In this document: one piece after another, positions 1-8,000 of the stretch
How the letters are laid out: the number at the start of each line of letters is the position of its first letter
Position numbering within the stretch: position 1 is the first letter of the stretch
Origin: JAJDXW01 sp965243335
GTDB taxonomy: Bacteria > Pseudomonadota > Gammaproteobacteria > HK1
Reading direction: 5' to 3'
Assembly: GCA_965243335.1 (NCBI GenBank)
Contig: OZ251545.1
Location: forward strand, 1,550,001-1,614,000
DNA: 64,000 bases
Notes under the pieces: model-generated
What the model was told of the DNA's origin: nothing
What the model saw: only the letters and a program-made list of their open reading frames with translations
Databases searched by the model: none
Program-made: the position numbers and the translations under genes

Positions 1-178
1 GGCCCACGACCTCGTTCTTTCCGATCCGGAGGCTCACGTCGTCGAGCGCCTTGACCCCGGGAAACGACTTCGTCGCGCCGCGGACCTCGAGAACGCAGGT
101 CATCGGCGGGGACCCGCCCGAGGCTTCGCCCGCCGCCGCCGGGGCTCCGCGCTCCTCTCTCCCCGCGGCGGCGCCCAT
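1..178 (-). CDS. Sugar ABC transporter ATP-binding protein (N-terminus only, cut by window edge)
   Basis: The visible N-terminus reads MTCVLEVRGATKSFPGVKAL, then DDVSLRIGKNEVVG. This is the standard opening of RbsA/XylG/MglA-type ATPases just before Walker A, which lies outside the window. It would energise the permease immediately upstream on the same strand. The stop of that permease is only 8 nt before the ATG at 178. A second in-frame ATG at 103 matches the usual family start, and the 25 residues between are low in complexity, so either start is possible. The family is clear; the substrate is not. Confidence 0.75.
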   Translation of the reverse strand, partial: MGAAAGREERGAPAAAGEASGGSPPMTCVLEVRGATKSFPGVKALDDVSLRIGKNEVVG

Positions 179-186
179 CGCCCGGA

Positions 187-1206
187 TCACTTCACGATCG
201 GCAGGTGGGAACGGTCGAGGGCCAGCGCCACCGCGATGATGATGAGCACGCCCTGCACCCCCATCTGCACGAAGGGGGACACCCCCATCAGGATCATCCC
301 GTTCGACAGCACGACGACGATCAGCACCCCGACGACGGAGTTGAGGACCGAGCCGACCCCGCCCGAAAGGGCCGTGCCGCCCACCACCACCGCGGTGATG
401 GTCGTGAACAGCCGGCCCTGGCCGATCAGGGCGTGCCCCTGGCCGAGCTGGGCGGCCGACATCGCGCCGGCGAGGCCGTAGAACCCGCCGGCGATCGCGA
501 AGGCGGTGATGCGGGTGCGCTCGACGGGTACCCCGGCCTGCCGGGCCGTGGCCTCGTCTCCGCCGAGGGCGTAGAGCCAGCGGCCGATGCGGGTGCGCTC
601 CTGGATGAAGAGGGCGACGAGGACGGCGCCGCCCGCGATCCACACCCCCGCCGGAACCCCCAGGAGCCGTTCGAGCGCCATGCCGCGAAACACCCGATCG
701 GAGATCCGCACCGTGTCGCCCTGCAGGAAGGCCGTCGCGACCCCTACGCAGGCGAAGCCGATGCCGAGCGTGGCCATGAAGGAGGGGGTCCGGAGCTTGA
801 CGTGGGCGACCCCGTTCAGCCCGCCGAGGGCCGCGCCGAGCACGATCGCCGCGCCGACGGCCAGGAACCCGAGGTCGAGCGGGGTGAGGTTGTTCGCGAC
901 CATCACCGAGACGAGGACCGCGCAGATCGCGAGCACCCCTTCGAGCGAGAGATCGATGCTGCCGAGCAGGATGATGAAGGTCGCGCCCATCGTCAGCACG
1001 ATGAGGACCGCGGCCGAATTGAGGAGCCGCACGACGTTCCAGGGATCGACGAAGCGCGGGTTCATGATCGCGACGACCGCGCAGAGGAGGATCAGGACCG
1101 CTACCGGGGCGAGGGCGCGATGGCGTCGGAAGATCGCCGTCACGCGGCGCAGCCGGCGGCCTCGGCCTGCATCCCCCGCCGGAGCCGTCACGGCCGGCGC
1201 CGTCAC
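187..1206 (-). CDS. Ribose/xylose-type sugar ABC transporter permease
   Basis: This 339-residue protein is an integral inner-membrane permease of the RbsC family (BPD_transp_2). After a basic cytoplasmic N-terminus (about 30 residues) it shows the family pattern of 8-10 hydrophobic helices. It also carries the typical stretch GSIDLSLEGVLAICAVLVSV (about residues 82-101) and the conserved AGVPVERTRITAFAIAG region (about residues 225-241), which is the cytoplasmic loop contacting the ATPase. The family imports pentoses, other sugars or autoinducer-like molecules with a periplasmic binding protein, which is not in the window. It is transcribed ahead of the truncated ATPase gene, so the two form an operon continuing off the left edge. 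Confidence 0.9.
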   Translation of the reverse strand: MTAPAVTAPAGDAGRGRRLRRVTAIFRRHRALAPVAVLILLCAVVAIMNPRFVDPWNVVRLLNSAAVLIVLTMGATFIILLGSIDLSLEGVLAICAVLVSVMVANNLTPLDLGFLAVGAAIVLGAALGGLNGVAHVKLRTPSFMATLGIGFACVGVATAFLQGDTVRISDRVFRGMALERLLGVPAGVWIAGGAVLVALFIQERTRIGRWLYALGGDEATARQAGVPVERTRITAFAIAGGFYGLAGAMSAAQLGQGHALIGQGRLFTTITAVVVGGTALSGGVGSVLNSVVGVLIVVVLSNGMILMGVSPFVQMGVQGVLIIIAVALALDRSHLPIVK

Positions 1207-1388
1207 GCGGGCCGGCCGGGCGAACGGGCCGGGCCGGCGCGGCAGGACCGGCGCGCGGCCGTCGCGGGCCGCTCGGCGCGCCAGGGCGGCATGGCCGTCA
1301 TCGCGATCGCCGGGGCCGGCTCATCCTCGGGTCCCCGCCCTCACGTCCCGCGCCCCGTCCACCCGCCCCGAAGACTTCATCGATCGGT

Positions 1389-1417
1389 TACTTAGAGGAT
1401 CGGGTGAAAGGTGTCAA
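1389..1417 (-). promoter_or_regulatory. Candidate sigma70 promoter for the sugar ABC operon
   Basis: On the minus strand a perfect TTGACA (1417-1412) is followed 15-17 bases later by a weak AT-richer hexamer (TCTAAG or TAAGTA, about 1397-1390). It lies about 185 bases before the permease start in the most AT-rich patch of a GC-rich gap. The -10 match is poor, so this is only a candidate. Confidence 0.35.
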
Positions 1418-2018
1418 TAAGGGGGATCCGGCCCGCAGGGCCGTTCCGCGCTGCGGAATCGGTTCGCGCGGGCGAACCCGGTCCGGTCGAACCGGAGCGG
1501 CGGAGGTCTTGGGAGCGGCGCTTCCCGCGGATGTTCGTGTCCCGCCCGCATCGACCCGCGGCGGTCCTGCCATCCCATTCGCGGGCGGGACCCGAGCGTT
1601 TCGGGCCGCACGCTCCGAACGGTTTGCGCCGCCCTCCGCCGCAGCCTCCCCATGCCTGGCGCTCCTGTGTTCGTGACCCGCCTACCTCCCCCCGAGGCTC
1701 CCGACGCGCCCCGCACGGCCCGGAGGCGCGAGGGCGGTGACCGGGGCTAACGGCGCGCCGGCCCGGCCCGAGCCACGGCCCCGAGCCGTACGGACCGCGC
1801 TGGTGATGGTAATATCCTTCGCTGTCCGGGCCATCAGGCAAGCAACGGAGCGATGAGACAGCAGATTTCGGAACGCGCGCGGGGTCGCCGGACAGCCCCC
1901 CGCGCAAGCTCGAGCCGCCCTCGCCGCCGCGCCCCCATCCTGCCGGGAGCGGCCGGGCGGGACCTGCCGGAAGCGCACGACGGGAAGCAATGACGTGACA
2001 CACGAGTTGACGCTTATG
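1418..2018. other. Intergenic region between divergent genes
   Basis: The stretch separates the minus-strand ABC operon from the plus-strand adhesin. I see no credible gene: the open frames here are unbroken only because of high GC and have no recognisable protein sequence. It should hold the adhesin promoter. A TTGACG at 2007-2012 is -35-like, but 17 bases downstream of it falls inside the C run. Confidence 0.4.
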
Positions 2019-2038
2019 CCCCCCCCCCCCCCCCCCCC
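2019..2038 (+). repeat. Homopolymeric run of 20 C upstream of the adhesin gene
   Basis: Twenty consecutive C residues lie 37 bases before the adhesin start codon. An ATG at 2016-2018 directly abuts the run and at its present length is in frame with the adhesin. The run therefore sits either in the promoter or 5' leader, or inside an alternative coding start. Such tracts are the classic substrate of slipped-strand phase variation for surface proteins. Confidence 0.85.
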
Positions 2039-2062
2039 GCCGGAACCACGGAGCGGAATCAC

Positions 2063-2075
2063 GGAGGAGACGCCG
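2063..2075 (+). promoter_or_regulatory. Ribosome binding site deciding the adhesin start
   Basis: GGAGGAGA at 2063-2070 lies 5 bases before the ATG at 2076. It is a far better site than anything near the upstream in-frame starts (GTG 1995, ATG 2016), and the protein from 2076 begins with a proper signal peptide. Confidence 0.75.
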
Positions 2076-5000
2076 ATGGCCCGAGGTGAGCCGGGGCTGT
2101 CGCGTTCGTCGGGGTGGCGGGTTTTCCTGCTCCTCCTGGCGTTCGCCGCGGGAGCTTCGTTTTTCCTGACGGAGGCTTCCGCGCAGAACAGCAAGGCTAC
2201 GTTTATAAAGCCAGGTACAGGCGGCAACAACAACACCACGAGCCCCGCGAGCCTCTTCAACACGCTGACTACGCAGAGCTTCACTATAACTAATAGTCAG
2301 GCCACCTATGACTGGAATGTCTCCAGGATTTTGGCCTGTGCCAAGACTTCGACGCCGACAAGCACCGCCGCCTCCTATGTGTCGTCGGGATGTACGGAAA
2401 TTGCCAACCGGCCTAGTGCAACTGGTGCTATTACTGTGAACGTCACCGTGACCCAGGCCATGGTCGACAACGGCGGGGTCGTCATCGTGGTGCAGGACCC
2501 GGGAGGCTTCTTTGGAGATGACGTCATTTATGGCAAGTGGGTTCCGCTTGTCACCCCTCCGGGGATAGTGACGTCGCCGTCGACGACGACCACTTCGCGG
2601 GTGCGGACCTCGGAGGACGGCAGCACGGCCACGGTCGACGTGAAGCTGGCCACCCAGCCGACCGGGAACGTGGTGCTGGCGGTGGCGAGCTCGAACACGG
2701 CGCAGGGCACGGTGTCGCCGTCGTCGCTGACCTTCACGACGACGAACTGGAGCACCGCCCAGACGGTGACCCTGACCGGCGTGGACGACAACCCCGACGC
2801 GGCCGACGGCGGCCAGAACTACACCGCCACCCTGACGGTGAACCAGGCGAGCACCGCGGACAGCAACTACGACGCGCTCTCCGCCGTGACCATCTACGCC
2901 GTCAACCTGGACGACGAGCTGGGCCTGGACGTGGGCGCGGTGAGCGGCTCGGCGACGGAGGCGGGCGGGACGGCTACGTTCACGGTGAAGCTGGTGACGG
3001 ACCCGGCGCTGGTGTTCGACTCTTCGGAATCGGTGACGGTGGCGGTCTCCAGCCGGGATGCCGGCGAGGGCACGGTGTCGCCGCCGTCGCTGACCTTCAC
3101 CGCGGGGAGCTCGGGGACCTGGAACACCGCCCAGATGGTGACGGTGACCGGGGTGGACGACGACGTCGACGACGGCGACGTGTCCTGGGACGTGCGCCTG
3201 GACACGTCGAGCGCCGACGGGTCCGACTACGACGCCGTCCCGGACGTGGACGTGTCGGTGACCACGAGCGACGACGAAGCGGCGCCCTCGGTGACGCTGT
3301 CGGTGAACCCGACCTCGGTTTCGGAGAACGGCGGCGCGTCGACGGTGACGGCGACCCTGTCGGGCAAGTCGAGCGCGGCGACCACGGTGACGGTGACCCC
3401 GGTGTCGGGGGCCTATACGGTGGGTTCGGGGGCGGCGGCCACCATCGTCATCCCGGCCGGCGCCACCACCAGCACGGACACGGCGACCGTCACCGCCGTG
3501 AACAACACGACCGACGAGCCCAACCGCACGCCGACGGTGACGGCGACGGTGGCGAACGCCCGGGCCACGGCCGATTCCACGACCATGGCCGTCACCGGGG
3601 CGACCCTGATCCTCACCGACGACGATGCGGCGCCGGGGGTGACGCTCTCGCTCAACCCGGGGTCGGTTTCGGAGAACGGCGGCACGTCGACGGTGTCCGC
3701 GACCCTGTCGCACCCGTCGAGCCAGCCGACCACGGTGACGATCACCGCGGTGTCGGGAGCCTTCACCGTGCCCTCAGGGGCGGCGGGGAGGATCGTGATC
3801 CCGGCCGGCGCCACCACCGCGTCCGCGGACACGGTGACCATCACCGCGGTGGACAACACGACCGACGAGCCGAACCGGATGGCGACGGTGACGGCGGCGG
3901 TGGCGAACACCCAGGGCGCGGGCAGCGTCACCGGGGCGACCCTGACCCTCACCGACAACGACGCGGCGCCGGGGGTGACGCTCTCGCTCAACCCGGCGTC
4001 GGTTTCGGAGAACAGCGGGACATCGACGGTGTCGGCGACCCTGTCGCACCCGTCGAGCCAGGCGACGACGGTGACGATCACCGCGGTGTCGGGAGCTTTC
4101 ACCGTGCCGTCGGGGGCGGCGGGGAGGATCGTGATCCCGGCCGGGGCCACCACCGCGTCCGCGGACACGGTGACCATCACCGCGGTGGACAACACGACCG
4201 ACGAGCCGAGCCGGATGGCGACGGTGACGGCGACGGTGGCGAACACCCAGGGCGCGGGCAGCGTCACCGGGGCGACCCTGACCCTCACCGACAACGACGC
4301 GGCGCCGGAGGTGACGCTCTCGCTCAACCCGGCGTCGGTTTCGGAGAACAGCGGGACATCGACGGTGTCGGCGACCCTGTCGCACCCGTCGAGCCAGGCG
4401 ACGACGGTGACGATCACCGCGGTGTCGGGAGCTTTCACCGTGCCGTCGGGGGCGGCGGGGAGGATCGTGATCCCGGCCGGGGCCACCACCGCGTCCGCGG
4501 ACACGGTGACCATCACCGCGGTGGACAACACGACCGACGAGCCGAGCCGGATGGCGACGGTGACGGCGACGGTGGCGAACACCCAGGGCGCGGGCAGCGT
4601 CACCAGTGCGACCCTGACCCTCACCGACAACGACGCGGCGCCGGGGGTGACGCTCTCGCTCAACCCGGCGTCGATTTGGGAGAACGGCGCGTCGTCGACG
4701 GTGACGGCGACCCTGTCCCACCCGTCGAGCGAGGCGACGACGGTGACGGTGACGCCGGTGGCCGGGGCCTTCACCGCGCCGGCGGGGACGGGACGGCAGA
4801 TCGTCTTCGCGGCCGGCGCCACCACCAGCTCGCACTCGGTGGGGATTACCTCGGTGGACAACAACGTCGACGAGCCCGACCGGCAGGCGACGGTGACGGC
4901 GACGGTGGCGAACACCCAGGGCGCGGGCAGCGTCACCAGCGCGACGCTGACCCTCAGGGACAACGAGACGTCGCCGACGGTGACGCTGTCGGTGTCGCCG

Positions 5001-8000
5001 ACGTCGATTTCGGAGGATGGCGGGACGGCGGCGGTGGGCGCGACGCTGTCGCACCCGTCGAGCGAGGCGACGACGGTGACGGTGACGCCGGTGTCGGGGG
5101 CCTACTCGGTGGGTGCGGACGCGACCATCGTGATCGCGGCCGGGGCCACCACCGCGCCCGGCGACACGGCGGACATCACCGCGGTGGACAACGACGTGGA
5201 CGCGGCGGACAACCCGGTGACGGTGACGGGCGCGCCCACGAACAGCCACGGCGTGGGCGCGCTGACCGGCGCGTCGCTGACGATCACGGACGACGACGTG
5301 GCGGCGATCGTGACGTCGCCGTCGACGACGACCACCTCGCGGGTGCGGACCTCCGAGGACGGCAGCACGGCCACGGTCAACGTGACGCTGGCCACGAAGC
5401 CGACCGGGGACGTGGTGCTCGCGGTGGCGAGCACGGACACGGCGCAGGGCACGGCGTCGCCGGCGATGCTGACCTTCACGGCGACGGACTGGAACACCGC
5501 CCAGACGGTGACCCTGACCGGGGTGGACGACAACCCCGGTACGGCCGACGGGAGCCAGAACTACACCGTCACCCTGGCGGTGAACCAGGCGAGCACCGCG
5601 GACGCCAACTACGACGCGCTCTCCGCAGTGACCATCTACGCCGTCAACGCCGACGACGAGCTGGGCCTGGACGTGGGCACGGTGAGCGGCCCGGCGACGG
5701 AGGCGGGGGGGACGGCCACCTTCACGGTGAAGCTGGTGACGGACCCGGCGCTGGCGACCCAGGCTTCGCAGACGGTGACGGTGGCGGTCTCGAGCCGGGA
5801 TGCCGGCGAGGGCAGGGTGTCGCCGTCGTCGCTGACCTTCACCGCGGGGGCGTCGGGGACCTGGAGCACGGACCAGACGGTGACGGTGACCGGGGTGGAC
5901 GACGACGTCGACGACGGCGACGTGGTCTGGGACGTGCGGCTGGACACGTCGAGCGCCAACGGCTCGGACTACGACGCCGTCCCGGACGTGGACGTGTCGG
6001 TGACCACGAGCGACGACGACGCCGCGCCGTCGGTGACGCTGTCGGTGAACCCGGGGTCGGTTTCGGAGAACGGCGGGACGGCGACGGTGACGGCGAGGCT
6101 GTCGCGGGCCTCGGGGGCGGCGACGACCCTGACGGTGACGGGTGTGTCGGGCCTCTACACGCCGGGCTCGGACGCGACCATCGTGATCCCCGCCGGGGCC
6201 ACGACCAGCACGGACACGGCGACGATCACCGCGGTGGACGACAACGTCCACCAGGGCAGCGCCGGGCGGCAGGCGACGGTGACGGCGACGGTGGCGAACG
6301 CCCGCGCTGCGGCCGACTCCACGACCATGGCCGTGACCGGGGCGGCGCTGACCCTGACCGACGACGAAGCGGCGCTGGGGGCGACGCTGTCGCTCAACCC
6401 GGCGACGGTGGACGAGACCGGGGCGGGCAATACGTCGACGGTGAGCGCGACGCTCTCCCACGCGTCGGCGGCGGCGACCACGGTGACGATCACGGGGGTG
6501 TCCGGCTTCTACACGGTGGGTTCGGACGCGACCATCGTGATCCCGGCCGGCGACACCACCGCGGCCTCGGACACGGCGACCATCATCGCGGTGGACAACA
6601 CGACCGACGAGCCGGACCGGACGGCGACGGTGACGGGGACCCTGTCCAACGCCGGGGGCGCGGGGAGCGTGACCGGGGCGACGCTGACGATTACGGACGA
6701 CGACGCCGCGCCGACGGTGGCGCTGTCGGTGAGCCCGGCGTCGATTTCCGAGGACGGCGGGACGGCGGCGGTGGGCGCGGCGCTGTCGCACCCGTCGAGC
6801 GAGGCGACGACGGTGACGGTGACGGCGGTGTCGGGGGCCTATACGGTGGGTTCGGGGGCGGCGGGTACCATCGTCGTCCCGGCCGGCGCCGCGACCAGCA
6901 CGGACACGGCGACCATCATCGCGGTGGACAACGACGTGGACGCGGCGGACAACCCGGTGACGGTGACGGGCACGCCCACGAACAGCCACGGCGTGGGCGC
7001 GCTGACCGGCGTGTCGCTGACGATCACGGACGACGACGTGGCGGGGATCGTGACGTCGCCCGAGACGTCGGCGGCCTCGCGGGTGCGGACCTCGGAGGAC
7101 GGCAGCACGGCGGCGGTCGACGTGACGCTGGCCACCCGGCCGACCGGGAACGTGGTGCTGGACGTGGCGAGCACGGACACGGCGCAGGGCACGGTGTCGC
7201 CGGCGATGCTGACCTTCACCCCGACCAACTGGAGCACCGCCCAGCGGGTGACCCTGACCGGGGTGGACGACGCGCCCCCCGGCGCGCCCGACGGCAGCCA
7301 GAACTACACCGTCACCCTGACGGTGAACACGGCCGACACCGCGGACGCCAACTACGACGCGCTCTCCGCGGCTGTCATCCACGCCCGCAACCTCGACGAC
7401 GAAGCGGGCGTGGAGGTGTCGCCGACGTCGGGTCTGGTGACGGGGGAGGGAGGCGGTTCGGCGACCTTCACGGTGAAGCTGCTCAGCGAGCCGGAAGGGG
7501 ACGTGACCGTACCGCTGGCGAGCTCGGACCCGGGCGAGGGCGCGGTGTCGCCGGCGTCGCTGACCTTCACCACGGGGAGCTGGGACACGCCGCAGACGGT
7601 GACGGTGACGGGCGTGGACGACGACGCGGACGACGGCGACGAGCCCTACCGCATCGAGACGGGGGACCCGTCGAGCACGGACGCCGCCGCCTATGACGGG
7701 CTGGAGGCCGGCGACGTGGACGACGTGTCGGTGGTGAACACGGACGACGACGCCACGCCGACGGTGACGCTGGCGCTGGACCCGGCCACGGTATCGGAGG
7801 ACGGCGGGGTGGCGACGGTGACGGCGACGCTGTCGCACCCGTCGGACGAGGCGACGACGGTGACGGTGCCTCCGGTGGCGGGTGCGTTCACGGTGGACGC
7901 CGACGCCGCGCTCATCATTGAGGCGGGGGAGATCGGGAGCACGGGCGCGGTGACGCTCACGGCGGTGGACAACGACGTGGACGCGCCGGACGCCGAGGTG

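Noticed and set aside
1995..2075. N-terminal extension of the adhesin from GTG 1995 through a poly-proline tract
   Set aside because: The ATG at 2076 has a strong ribosome site and begins a proper signal peptide, which an extension would bury. The extension is kept only as a possible alternative in the phase-variation finding.
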